Part shown: one piece after another, positions 1-7,021 of the stretch
Numbering within the stretch: the stretch's first letter is position 1
Layout of the letters: every line of letters begins with the position of its first letter
NCBI GenBank assembly: GCA_937973575.1
Contig: CALJKH010000084.1
Span: 1-14,643 of the forward strand
Source: an uncultured Solirubrobacterales bacterium
Lineage (GTDB): Bacteria > Actinomycetota > Thermoleophilia > Solirubrobacterales > Solirubrobacteraceae
DNA length: 14,643 nucleotides
Reading direction: 5' to 3'
The notes under the pieces: model-generated
Databases searched by the model: none
The model's input: the letters and a program-made list of their open reading frames with translations, nothing else
What the model was told of the DNA's origin: nothing
Translations under genes and position numbers: made by a program

Positions 1-22
1 CTACACGACGCTCTTCCGATCT
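1..22. other. Illumina adapter remnant (non-genomic)
   Basis: Read on the minus strand, bases 22 to 1 begin AGATCGGAAGAGC and continue as the standard Illumina TruSeq universal adapter read-through; on the plus strand it is the familiar CGCTCTTCCGATCT end. The match covers all 22 bases and sits exactly at the window edge, as expected from an untrimmed read at the end of an assembled contig. It is not part of the organism and should be masked. The identification rests on my memory of the adapter sequence, which is very well known. Confidence 0.97.
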
Positions 23-538
23 TGCGACGAGCGCCGTCACGTAGTTGGCCGAGCCCGCCACGGCGGCCGCATTGTAAAAGCGCAGGAAGGTGTTGGTCTC
101 GCGCGGCACGGACACGAGAAGGTGCCCTGACGCACAGCGGGCCATCTCAGCAACAGTGTGCTCTGGGTCCGGAACATGCTCAAGAACTTCGATCGCGGTT
201 GACAGGTCGAACTCTCCGTCAGCGAAGGGGAGGTTGCCTGCTTCGACCGTTACGTACTCGAGGTTCGGACGCTGGCGCTTTACCCATTCGGCTTTGAGCT
301 TCTCGTCATCGAGATCAACTCCAACGATGCGGCCTCCGTTGATCTGATCTGCCCACTGTTCCGTGAGGACACCTTCGCCGCAACCGACGTCAAGGATTGA
401 CTTAGGTGCTGCCTTGCCGAAGAGCTCCTCAAGGTTGCCCTCGAACCCGCTCATCAGGCGGCGTACGACTGGGTTGGTGGAGCCGTATTTGTCGAAGGTG
501 TTCCCTGTGGGGACTTCCTCGTGTGCGTGATCAGTCAT
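23..538 (-). CDS. Class I SAM-dependent methyltransferase (UbiG/Methyltransf_11-like), 3' end missing
   Basis: The 172 visible residues form the front of a Rossmann-fold methyltransferase. Motif I, LDVGCGEG, lies at residues 49-56 and binds the methionine end of SAM; the acidic VDLDDE at 74-79 should bind the ribose; LPFADGEFD (103-111) and VLEHVPDPE (118-126) match motifs II and III of the UbiE/UbiG-like group. The substrate cannot be told. The ATG at 538 overlaps the stop of the upstream glycosyltransferase gene by 8 bases (531-538), so the two are probably co-translated; AAAGGA lies 9 bases upstream. The pairing with a membrane glycosyltransferase suggests a role in modifying a lipid-linked sugar or cell-surface glycan, which is inference only. 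The gene runs into the adapter at base 22, and its last 25 codons (23-97) look unlike the family and have higher GC at third positions, so the terminal part may be chimeric. Confidence 0.85.
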
Positions 539-1547
539 CGACCGAAATCCTTTCAGGGGCGGAGGTCGCGGCCTCGCTTACAGCTTGGTAGTGGGACGGT
601 GGAATGCCAGCGTTCAGCTCAAGACGGCGGACGCGGTCAAGTGTTCGTACTGAGATCACTCGCTGTGCTGCGAGGAGGTCACCAATTACCCCGAGGGCTG
701 CCATCAGTGCCGCAGTGTTGAAGAGGACAGCACCAAGGATCAAGGATTGGACATGACCGCCTCCCTTGCCCTCGGCATAGGCCCAGGTAAAGCGAACCCA
801 GAGAGCAATTGCGCCAAGGAGTAGGACTACGGAGAGGCCCCAGAAAACCTTCAGTGGGTGGTATTGCGAATAGATCCTGAAGATTGAGAGTGAGTTGCGA
901 CGAACGTACGACCACATCGAAGGGAAGAGCCGTGATTCACGGGTCTTTGCATTGGTACGAATCGGCACATCGGTGACAGCAAGGTCCTGGTTACCAGCCT
1001 GAATGATCGTCTCAAGGGTGTAGGTGAACCTTGAAACGACGACGAGCTGCAGAGCTGCTTCGCGGTTGTAAGCGCGGAACCCTGAGGTCGTGTCAGAGAC
1101 ATTGGTGTTTGATGCCTGCCGGACGACCCATGAGCCGAGGCGTTGGAGTCGAATCTTGAGAGGGGAGAAGTGGGCAATCGTCTCGACCTGTCGGTCTCCG
1201 ATGACCATGTCGGCCTCTCCGGCAACGATCGGAGCGACAAGCTTTTCGATGTCGGCGCCGTTGTACTGGTTGTCCGCATCAGTGTTGACAACGATGTCAG
1301 CTCCGAGCTTGAGTGCAGCGTCTACGCCCGCTTGGAACCCGGCTGCCAGTCCCTTATTGGCGGTGAACTTGACGATGTGGTCTACACCGCCGGCTCGGGC
1401 GACGTCAATAGTGCGGTCCGTGGAACCGTCGTCAATCACAAGCCATTCGACGACGTCAACACCAGGAAGTGTGCGGGGGAGGTCAGCGAGAGTCTCTGGA
1501 AGTGTCGCTTCCTCGTTGAAACACGGGATCTGGATGATTGCCTTCAT
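531..1547 (-). CDS. Membrane-anchored GT2 family glycosyltransferase (GtrB/polyprenyl-phosphate sugar synthase type)
   Basis: A 338-residue GT-A fold glycosyltransferase. The N-terminus IIQIPCFNEEATL (4-16) and VIDDGSTDRT (37-46) are the nucleotide-sugar binding motifs of GT2, NTDADNQY (88-95) carries the metal-binding aspartates, and SDTTSGFRAYNR (151-162) is a typical acceptor-side motif. Two hydrophobic helices (about 233-257 and 267-293) follow, as in GtrB-like enzymes that load a sugar onto polyprenyl phosphate at the inner membrane face. The donor sugar is unknown. The frame is open upstream to 1679, but that extension has a non-family sequence and would overlap ribD, so the ATG at 1547 is preferred; the conserved domain begins right there. 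There is no Shine-Dalgarno (the bases before ATG are pyrimidine-rich), but a TATTCT box sits 9 bases upstream, fitting leaderless transcription. It overlaps the following methyltransferase gene by 8 bases. Confidence 0.9.
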   Translation of the reverse strand: MKAIIQIPCFNEEATLPETLADLPRTLPGVDVVEWLVIDDGSTDRTIDVARAGGVDHIVKFTANKGLAAGFQAGVDAALKLGADIVVNTDADNQYNGADIEKLVAPIVAGEADMVIGDRQVETIAHFSPLKIRLQRLGSWVVRQASNTNVSDTTSGFRAYNREAALQLVVVSRFTYTLETIIQAGNQDLAVTDVPIRTNAKTRESRLFPSMWSYVRRNSLSIFRIYSQYHPLKVFWGLSVVLLLGAIALWVRFTWAYAEGKGGGHVQSLILGAVLFNTAALMAALGVIGDLLAAQRVISVRTLDRVRRLELNAGIPPSHYQAVSEAATSAPERISVDD

Positions 1548-1611
1548 CGGAGGGCGAGAATACCTGTGCGGATGGCACCAACGTCTGAGCGGGCGTGCAG
1601 GTGCGCCTCCG
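1548..1611. repeat. Interrupted inverted repeat in the divergent promoter region
   Basis: CGGAGG (1548-1553) pairs with CCTCCG (1606-1611), and inside it ACCTGTGC (1562-1569) pairs with GTGCAGGT (1595-1602) allowing two G-T pairs. The central loop is about 25 bases. It lies directly before the glycosyltransferase start and includes its putative -10 box. It could be an operator for a dimeric regulator, an RNA hairpin, or chance; there is no U-tract, so it is not a classical terminator. It does not resemble an FMN riboswitch. Confidence 0.35.
1557..1562 (-). promoter_or_regulatory. Putative -10 box (TATTCT) for leaderless glycosyltransferase transcript
   Basis: On the minus strand TATTCT is followed by 9 bases and then the ATG at 1547. 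This places the expected transcription start on or very near the start codon, and no ribosome binding site is present. No convincing -35 hexamer was seen. The call is strengthened by the same arrangement before several other genes here. Confidence 0.5.
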
Positions 1612-1651
1612 AATGCAAGCGCCCGGCTGTCTCCTTTGCGTTTGGGCTGCT

Positions 1652-1657
1652 TATCCT
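1652..1657 (+). promoter_or_regulatory. Putative -10 box (TATCCT) of the rib operon
   Basis: TATCCT lies 8 bases before the ribD ATG at 1666. The purine-rich GAGAGGAG between them abuts the ATG with no spacing, so it is badly placed for a Shine-Dalgarno, whereas a transcript starting 7-9 bases after the box would begin at the ATG. This favours a leaderless rib mRNA. No clear -35 hexamer was found. Confidence 0.5.
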
Positions 1658-1665
1658 GAGAGGAG

Positions 1666-2790
1666 ATGTCCGCCCACACATCAGACGACCTTGACTACCT
1701 TGAGCGTGCCGTAGAGCTTGCTGGGAATGGCCGTGGCGCCGTAAACCCCAACCCGCTTGTGGGCGCAGTTGTGGTTCGCGACGGGAAAGTTCTCGGTGAG
1801 GGGTGGCACGAGCGGTACGGAGGACCTCACGCTGAGGTCAACGCAATTTCGGCAGCTGGCGGACCTGAGGCCACTGTTGGGGCGACTATGTATGTGTCGC
1901 TCGAGCCGTGCTGCCATACGGGACGAACTGGCCCGTGTACTGAAGCCGTCATTGCTGCGGGGATCGCCCGGGTCGTAGTTGCCTCAGACGATCCAAGCGC
2001 GAAGGCAAATGGGCGCGGTCTGGGGATTCTTCGAGACGAAGGTGTCGAGGTCGAGCTAATCGATGGCCCGCTCCGCAAACGGGCAGAGGATCTAAATCAG
2101 CCATTCCGGAAGCACTCAAAGACTGGTCGGCCTTGGGTTCTCGCCAAGTACGCGTCGTCGTTGGACGGGAAGGTTGCGACAGCTGCTGGCGATTCGAAGT
2201 GGATCAGCGGTGAGGAGAGCCGCCTCCGAGTTCACCAGTGGCGGTCCGAAATTGATGCCGTTGCGGTTGGCATTGGCACTGCGATGGCCGATGACCCCGG
2301 CCTTGACGCACGCGATGTTGGAGCGACCCGTCAGCCACGCAGGATTGTCTTTGACTCCGCAGCTCAACTTGCATTGGATTCCAAACTCGTTGCAACGGCG
2401 GGGGAGATCCCTCTCACAGTTGTTGTTGGGCGGAGCGCTGACCGCGCTTCTGTTGACGCACTTGAGGCAAGCGGGGCAGAGGTCATCGTCGCAACTGGCG
2501 AAAACGACGCTGCCAAGGTGGAGTCGGCTCTCGACCAACTGGGGGAGCTCGGCGTCACCTCACTGATGCTCGAAGGAGGATCCAAGCTGGCTGGGGCATT
2601 TCTCGACGCAGGTGAGATTGACGAGCTGAGGATCTTCATTGCACCACTTCTATTTGGCTCCCACGGAGCACGGGATCCCTTCGAGGGCGCAGGAACTGAC
2701 AAGGTTGAAGCTGCAAATCGAGTTCCAACACCGAACTTTGAGCGGGTAGGAGACGACATTCTCCTAACGACGACAATTAAGGAGTGGTGA
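1666..2790 (+). CDS. ribD: Bifunctional pyrimidine deaminase/reductase RibD
   Basis: RibD carries out the second and third steps of riboflavin synthesis from GTP: deamination of the diaminopyrimidine ribosyl phosphate, then NADPH-dependent reduction of the ribose. The 374-residue length fits the two-domain protein. The N-terminal deaminase domain (about 8-148) has the zinc site: HAE at 55-57 with H55 as ligand and E57 as proton shuttle, and PCCHTGRTGPC at 81-91 supplying C82 and C91, the same nine-residue spacing as in E. coli RibD. The reductase domain starts near 153 with LAKYASSLDGKVAT, followed by SKWISGEESR and the GIGTAMADDPGLD motif. ATG at 1666 is chosen because the conserved domain begins within ten residues and the start falls 8 bases after a TATCCT box. 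It is the first gene of ribD-ribE-ribBA-ribH; ribE begins one base after its stop. Confidence 0.97.
   Translation: MSAHTSDDLDYLERAVELAGNGRGAVNPNPLVGAVVVRDGKVLGEGWHERYGGPHAEVNAISAAGGPEATVGATMYVSLEPCCHTGRTGPCTEAVIAAGIARVVVASDDPSAKANGRGLGILRDEGVEVELIDGPLRKRAEDLNQPFRKHSKTGRPWVLAKYASSLDGKVATAAGDSKWISGEESRLRVHQWRSEIDAVAVGIGTAMADDPGLDARDVGATRQPRRIVFDSAAQLALDSKLVATAGEIPLTVVVGRSADRASVDALEASGAEVIVATGENDAAKVESALDQLGELGVTSLMLEGGSKLAGAFLDAGEIDELRIFIAPLLFGSHGARDPFEGAGTDKVEAANRVPTPNFERVGDDILLTTTIKEW
2779..2784 (+). promoter_or_regulatory. Shine-Dalgarno of ribE (AAGGAG)
   Basis: AAGGAG inside the last codons of ribD is 7 bases before the TTG start of ribE. It fixes this rare start codon, because the riboflavin synthase signature MFTGLIE begins exactly there. 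Confidence 0.8.
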
Positions 2791-2791
2791 G

Positions 2792-3382
2792 TTGTTCACA
2801 GGGTTGATTGAAGATCGTGGCTCGCTCGTTGTAAGCGAGGTCCTTGAGGGTGGAGGCGCAAGGCTCCGCTTCGCCTGCTCCTTTGGGAGCGAGATCACGC
2901 CAGGTGAGTCAATTGCAGTCAACGGTGTCTGCCTCACTGCGATGGATCCAGACTCCGAGGGCTTCGCGGCGGACACGATGGGCGTCACGCTTGAGCGGTC
3001 CTCGCTAGGAGACCTTCAACCAGGCGATCCAGTCAACCTTGAGCGGGCGATGATCGCCAACGGCCGTTTTGGCGGCCACATCGTTCAGGGACACGTCGAC
3101 GGTGTGGGAGTCGTTTCGAGTATCCGTCCTGACGGCAACGCGGTCGTCGTTTCCATCGACGTGCCAGCCGACCTTCTTCGGTACATGGTTCCGAAAGGCT
3201 CAATCACCGTTGACGGCACTTCGCTAACTCTCGCTGAGGTCAGAGACAACGGATTTGATGTCTGGCTGATCCCCGAAACGCGCGAACGGACTAGGTTCGG
3301 GATCATTGAGGAAGGGATGCGCGTCAACTTAGAAGTCGACATCCTCGCCAAATACGTAGAGAGACTGAGTGAACGCCCTTGA
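2792..3382 (+). CDS. ribE: Riboflavin synthase alpha subunit
   Basis: Catalyses the last step, dismutation of two 6,7-dimethyl-8-ribityllumazine molecules to riboflavin and the pyrimidine recycled by RibH. The 196 residues contain the two homologous beta-barrels of the family: the first opens with MFTGLIEDRGSLV and contains SIAVNGVCLT, the second is marked by GGHIVQGHVDGVG and SITVDGTSLTLAEV. The C-terminal helix that drives trimer formation is present. The start is TTG (2792) with AAGGAG 7 bases upstream, and the family sequence begins at that residue. The gene lies one base after ribD and its TGA overlaps the TTG start of ribBA by 4 bases (TTGA, 3379-3382), so translation is likely coupled. 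The symbol follows Gram-positive/E. coli mixed usage; the E. coli alpha subunit is also called RibC. Confidence 0.96.
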   Translation: MFTGLIEDRGSLVVSEVLEGGGARLRFACSFGSEITPGESIAVNGVCLTAMDPDSEGFAADTMGVTLERSSLGDLQPGDPVNLERAMIANGRFGGHIVQGHVDGVGVVSSIRPDGNAVVVSIDVPADLLRYMVPKGSITVDGTSLTLAEVRDNGFDVWLIPETRERTRFGIIEEGMRVNLEVDILAKYVERLSERP

Positions 3383-4662
3383 GCCCTGAGAACCCAGACA
3401 GCCATTTCTCCTCAATCGAGGAAGCCATTGAGGACATCCAATGCGGTCGGATGGTCATCGTCTGCGACGACGAGGATCGCGAGAATGAAGGCGACCTAGT
3501 TCTCGCTGCCCAGTTCGCGACTCCCGAAGCGATCAACTTCATGATCCGGGAAGGGCGAGGACTCGTCTGTCTCTCAATTACTGCTGAGCGCTGCACGGAG
3601 CTCGGCCTCGAACTTCAAGCAGCTCGCAACCAAGATCCAATGAAGACTGCGTTCACGGTCGCGATTGACGCACGGGAGGGCACAACGACAGGAATTTCAC
3701 CTGCCGAGCGAGCCCACACGATCCAAGTGGCTATTGCTCCGGATACGCGTCCTGATGACCTGATCCACGGCGGCCACCTCTTCCCACTCAAGGCCAAGGA
3801 CGGCGGAGTGCTAGAGCGTGCTGGTCACACTGAGGCTTCAGTAGACCTTGCCCGGCTCGCGGGCCTTCATCCATCTGGTGTGATCTGCGAGATCGTCAAC
3901 GACGACGGTTCGATGGCCCGTGTCGATGATCTCGTCGAGTACGGCAAGCGCCACAACTTGAAGATGATCACGATCAGAGATCTGATCGCCTACCGTCGGC
4001 GGAACGACCAGCTCGTTGAGAGGGTTGTCTCGACTGCGCTCCCAACCGGCTTTGGTGATTTCACTGTCGTTGGCTACCGATCGCTTGTTGACGGAAAGCA
4101 CCACATCGCGATGGTGAAGGGTGATGTAGCCGGCCAGGAAGATGTCCTTGTGCGAGTTCACTCAGAGTGCCTGACAGGTGACGTCTTCCACTCGCTCAGA
4201 TGTGACTGCGGCGAGCAGCTTGAGTCCGCGCTTTCAATGATCGAGACTGAACAGAAGGGCGTGCTCCTCTACCTCAGTCAAGAGGGCAGGGGAATTGGAC
4301 TGCTCAACAAGCTCAAGGCCTACAAGCTCCAAGAGGAAGGGTTCGACACAGTTGAAGCCAACCTCAAGCTTGGCTTGCCAGCCGATCTTCGTGACTACGG
4401 AATCGGAGCACAGATCCTGACCGACCTTGGCCTGAGCAGCATCCGGATTCTCACTAACAACCCGAAGAAGATCATCGGCCTTGAGGGCTACGGGCTTTCA
4501 GTCTCGGACCAAGTTCCGATCATTGCCCAGGCAAACCCTCACAACGAGGCTTATCTGCGTGCAAAAGAGGATCGGATGGGGCATACGCTCCATCACCAAG
4601 GTGTCTCCTATGACGACGAGCTCATCGCCAAGGCGAAGGAGTCCCAGGGGGACAGCAAGTGA
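3379..4662 (+). CDS. ribBA: Bifunctional 3,4-dihydroxy-2-butanone 4-phosphate synthase / GTP cyclohydrolase II
   Basis: A 427-residue fusion that feeds both arms of the pathway. The N-terminal RibB domain (about 12-208) makes dihydroxybutanone phosphate from ribulose 5-phosphate; it has DDEDRENEGDLVLAA (30-44), TTGISPAERAHTI (103-115) and GGVLERAGHTEA (142-153). The C-terminal RibA domain (about 212-405) opens GTP; VHSECLTGDVF (260-270) and LRCDCGEQL (273-281) carry zinc ligands C264, C275 and C277 with the same spacing as E. coli RibA, followed by QEGRGIGL (301-308), LRDYGIGAQIL (337-347) and LTNNPKKI (358-365). Both active sites look intact. TTG at 3379 is in a 4-base overlap with the ribE stop; its own stop overlaps the GTG of ribH by 4 bases. 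Confidence 0.97.
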   Translation: MSPENPDSHFSSIEEAIEDIQCGRMVIVCDDEDRENEGDLVLAAQFATPEAINFMIREGRGLVCLSITAERCTELGLELQAARNQDPMKTAFTVAIDAREGTTTGISPAERAHTIQVAIAPDTRPDDLIHGGHLFPLKAKDGGVLERAGHTEASVDLARLAGLHPSGVICEIVNDDGSMARVDDLVEYGKRHNLKMITIRDLIAYRRRNDQLVERVVSTALPTGFGDFTVVGYRSLVDGKHHIAMVKGDVAGQEDVLVRVHSECLTGDVFHSLRCDCGEQLESALSMIETEQKGVLLYLSQEGRGIGLLNKLKAYKLQEEGFDTVEANLKLGLPADLRDYGIGAQILTDLGLSSIRILTNNPKKIIGLEGYGLSVSDQVPIIAQANPHNEAYLRAKEDRMGHTLHHQGVSYDDELIAKAKESQGDSK

Positions 4663-5096
4663 ATCCCGGTGAGACAAGGTTCGCGATTGTTGCAGCAGAT
4701 TTTTATGACGACCTCGCGGTTCGACTGATCGCAGGAGCACGCGCAGAGCTGACCGAAGCCGGGGCGACCCAGATCGATGAGTTCCGGGTTCCAGGTGCGT
4801 TCGAGCTGCCCCTTGCTGCCCATCAGGCGGCCAAGGCGGGGTATGGCGCTGTGATTTGTGTCGGTGCTGTGATCAGAGGTGAGACAGACCACTACGACTG
4901 GGTATGTGCTGAGGCCGCTCGCGGAATCATGCAGGTGGGCCTTGACACGGGTGTGCCGTGTGGCTTCGGAGTCCTCACTGTTGACAGCATGGACCAGGCC
5001 GTTGCTCGCTCAGGCGGCGACAAACGAGACAGTGGGCGACACGCCGCTGCCGCAGTTTTGGCCCAGTTGAAAATCGCTTCGGAATTGGGAGCTTGA
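4659..5096 (+). CDS. ribH: 6,7-dimethyl-8-ribityllumazine synthase
   Basis: Joins the pyrimidine from RibD with dihydroxybutanone phosphate from RibBA to give lumazine, the substrate of riboflavin synthase. The 145 residues match the family length. Visible features are the substrate-binding FRVPGAFELPL, the VICVGAVIRGETDHYDWV block whose histidine is the catalytic acid/base, and GVPCGFGVLTVDSMDQAVARSG; a short charged stretch (KRDSGRHAAAAV) replaces the more usual glycine/lysine-rich turn. The GTG start (4659) overlaps the ribBA stop by 4 bases, and AGGGGG lies 7 bases upstream. The enzyme normally forms pentamers or 60-mer shells; which form occurs here cannot be told. It ends the rib cluster; a new promoter box for rpmB lies 33 bases after the stop. 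Confidence 0.95.
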   Translation: MNPGETRFAIVAADFYDDLAVRLIAGARAELTEAGATQIDEFRVPGAFELPLAAHQAAKAGYGAVICVGAVIRGETDHYDWVCAEAARGIMQVGLDTGVPCGFGVLTVDSMDQAVARSGGDKRDSGRHAAAAVLAQLKIASELGA

Positions 5097-5128
5097 GGAC
5101 CTAACTCCGCAAGAAGCGCGGCCCTCTG

Positions 5129-5134
5129 TATCAT
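5129..5134 (+). promoter_or_regulatory. Putative -10 box (TATCAT) of rpmB
   Basis: TATCAT is preceded directly by TG and lies 8 bases before the rpmB ATG, the same spacing as the TATCCT box before ribD. The intervening bases contain no Shine-Dalgarno (CATCACCTCC is complementary to nothing useful), so a leaderless mRNA is likely. Confidence 0.5.
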
Positions 5135-5142
5135 CACCTCCA

Positions 5143-5334
5143 ATGGCACGAATTTGTCACATTTGCTCGAAGGGTCCAGCCTTCGGAAATAGCCGCAGTC
5201 ACTCCATGCGCGCAACGCGTCGTCGTTTCGACGCGAACCTTCAGCGTGTCCGGATTGACGACAAGGGCACGCCTCGCCGCGTTCATGTCTGCACGCGCTG
5301 CCTCAAGGCCGGCAAGGTAACCAAGGCTCGCTGA
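5143..5334 (+). CDS. rpmB: 50S ribosomal protein L28 (zinc-binding form)
   Basis: A 63-residue basic ribosomal protein of the large subunit. It begins MARICHICSKGPAFGN and contains the SMRATRRRFDANLQ segment typical of L28. Two CxxC pairs, C5/C8 and C50/C53, form a zinc ribbon, so this is the zinc-containing form rather than the cysteine-free paralogue some actinobacteria express under zinc starvation. It starts a transcription unit, separated from ribH by 46 bases with a TATCAT box 8 bases before ATG. It is followed after 19 bases by the FakA-like gene, a neighbour pair also known in Bacillus and relatives, although there yloU usually lies between them and is absent here. Confidence 0.97.
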   Translation: MARICHICSKGPAFGNSRSHSMRATRRRFDANLQRVRIDDKGTPRRVHVCTRCLKAGKVTKAR

Positions 5335-5353
5335 GGGCCGGTCCCCGGTCCGG

Positions 5354-7003
5354 GTGTCTGACCAGCCCAACTCACTCCAGAGGTTTAGGACGGTCGTCTC
5401 GGCCGCTCTTCTTGCGCTCGAAGCACGCCGCGAGGAGATAAACGACCTCAATGTCTTCCCTGTCGCCGACGGTGACACGGGCGACAACATGTCGAAGACA
5501 CTTGAGGGAGTCCTCACTGAGCTGGACAGGTTGATCGAGCGGCAGGGCGAAGGTTCAATCGACTCCATTGGACGAGCAGAGATCGTTGATGCCGTCACCA
5601 ACGCTGCTCTTCTCGGTGGGCGCGGCAACAGTGGTGTGATCCTCTCGCAGCTGATCCATGGGGCAGCTGAGGTGATGATCGACGATGACAAGCACGTCGA
5701 CCCGATCATGTTGGCGCAAGCGATGAATCGAGCATCAGAGCAGGCGCGACGTTCTGTCACCGATCCGCGCGAAGGGACGATCCTCACCGTGATCGACGAC
5801 ATGGCCAAGAAGCTTCTGTCCCAGGTCGCAGAAGGTGCCGAGCCTCTGCCTGACGATGTCTCGGAGGAGACTCAGAACGCGGTGCTCGCCGAAGCACTTG
5901 AGTCCGCAGTTACGGCCGGTGATGAATCAGTCAGCCGAGGCCCAGAGCTTCTTCCAGAGCTGAATGAATTCGGAGTCACCGCCGATGCCGGCGGTTACGG
6001 CCTAGTCGTGATCTTCGCGGGCATCGTTGCTGCTCTCAAGTCCGGCGACGCGCCAGAGGTGTCCCACCACGCGGCGCCACGGGAGAAGCCACGCGAGTCG
6101 GCGCACGCCTCAACCACTTTCCAGTACTGCGTCAACTTCGCGGTCGTTGGCGACTCTCTGGAGCGGGAAGAATTCATCCCGCAGCTCGAGAGCCTCGGCG
6201 ACAGCCTGATGGTTGTCGGCAGCCGCAGCGGCTCTGTCTTGAGAGTCCATGTGCACGCCAACGATGTGAGTGCGGTCGAGTCTGTCTTCGACGGCCGAGG
6301 CGAGCTCCGTGACATTGAGGTCGCTGACATGTTCGCTCAGATCGATGCTCGTACCCGGCGGCTGCGTGATGCACGGTCTCTGGTTCTCGCGGTGGTTGCC
6401 GGTGAGTCAATGCGGGCAGTGTTCGAGCGAGACCCGTCAGTGGTCGTCCTCGACTGCGGATCGAGCCTGAACCCGTCGACGGAGGAACTGCTGGACGCAA
6501 TCCATGCTGCCCCTGTTGAGGAGATCGTCGTGCTCACCAGCTCATCGAACGTAACTCCCGCCGCGATGAAAGCCGCCGAGATGAGCGGGCGGGAAGTGGT
6601 TGTCGTGGAAACCGCAACTGTTCAGGAAAGCCTTGCCGTGCTTCACCATCACTATGCGGACTCGGCAGCGCAGGACAACGCGCGCTCAATCAGGTCAGCT
6701 CTTGATGCGATTACCTCGGCTGGAGTAGCTCCTGCCGACAAGGATGATCCCAACGGCCGCTACACCAAGGGAGATGCAGTCGGGTTCGTCGGTGGCGACC
6801 TGATCGCGTGGGGTGACCCGGTTGAGACGCTCGGCAGCGTGCTGGCGGCTCTCCCCAAAGACGCTGAGATTGTGACGCTTGTCGAGTCTGAGCTTTCGCC
6901 CTTTGATGGTCAGGCACTTGCTGCCGCCGAGTCAGCATTCGAAGAGGTTGAACACATTGCGGCTGGCCACCCCGGTTGGTGGCTCCTAATTACTGCCGAG
7001 TAG
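5354..7003 (+). CDS. FakA-like DhaL/DAK2-domain kinase (fatty acid kinase catalytic subunit family)
   Basis: A 549-residue protein with the three-part layout of FakA/YloV. The N-terminal DhaL domain (about 8-228) has the nucleotide/magnesium motif NVFPVADGDTGDNM (33-46), GGRGNSGVILSQ (88-99), REGTILTV (139-146) and ADAGGYGLV (210-218). The middle domain (about 255-337) keeps C259, H299 and H301, which by position and spacing correspond to the zinc-site cysteine and histidines of Staphylococcus FakA. The C-terminal part (about 343-549, LAVVAGESMRAVF onward) matches the FakA-like DAK1_2 domain. In characterised bacteria FakA phosphorylates fatty acids held by a FakB (DegV-family) protein, giving acyl-phosphate for PlsX or PlsY. 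No fakB is in the window, so the substrate is inferred. The GTG start (5354) lacks a clear ribosome binding site; the 19-base gap to rpmB suggests co-transcription. Confidence 0.85.
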   Translation: MSDQPNSLQRFRTVVSAALLALEARREEINDLNVFPVADGDTGDNMSKTLEGVLTELDRLIERQGEGSIDSIGRAEIVDAVTNAALLGGRGNSGVILSQLIHGAAEVMIDDDKHVDPIMLAQAMNRASEQARRSVTDPREGTILTVIDDMAKKLLSQVAEGAEPLPDDVSEETQNAVLAEALESAVTAGDESVSRGPELLPELNEFGVTADAGGYGLVVIFAGIVAALKSGDAPEVSHHAAPREKPRESAHASTTFQYCVNFAVVGDSLEREEFIPQLESLGDSLMVVGSRSGSVLRVHVHANDVSAVESVFDGRGELRDIEVADMFAQIDARTRRLRDARSLVLAVVAGESMRAVFERDPSVVVLDCGSSLNPSTEELLDAIHAAPVEEIVVLTSSSNVTPAAMKAAEMSGREVVVVETATVQESLAVLHHHYADSAAQDNARSIRSALDAITSAGVAPADKDDPNGRYTKGDAVGFVGGDLIAWGDPVETLGSVLAALPKDAEIVTLVESELSPFDGQALAAAESAFEEVEHIAAGHPGWWLLITAE

Positions 7004-7021
7004 CGCTGTTACGACCGTTGG

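Noticed and set aside
63..70. NotI site GCGGCCGC as a sign of cloning-vector sequence
   Set aside because: Another occurs at 14479-14486 inside rnc coding sequence, so it is a natural site in GC-rich DNA. The adapter at 1-22 does not depend on it.
1548..1679. N-terminal extension of the glycosyltransferase to 1679 and an FMN riboswitch upstream of ribD
   Set aside because: The extension has no GT2 sequence and would overlap the ribD start. The riboflavin riboswitch blocks were looked for in this region and not found.
1090..1694. Two long plus-strand open frames opposite the glycosyltransferase
   Set aside because: They show no recognisable domains and run antisense to a well-supported GT2 gene; they are frame shadows.
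5097..5142. Rho-independent terminator between ribH and rpmB
   Set aside because: The 46 bases contain no GC-rich stem followed by a T-run; termination here, if any, would use another mechanism.
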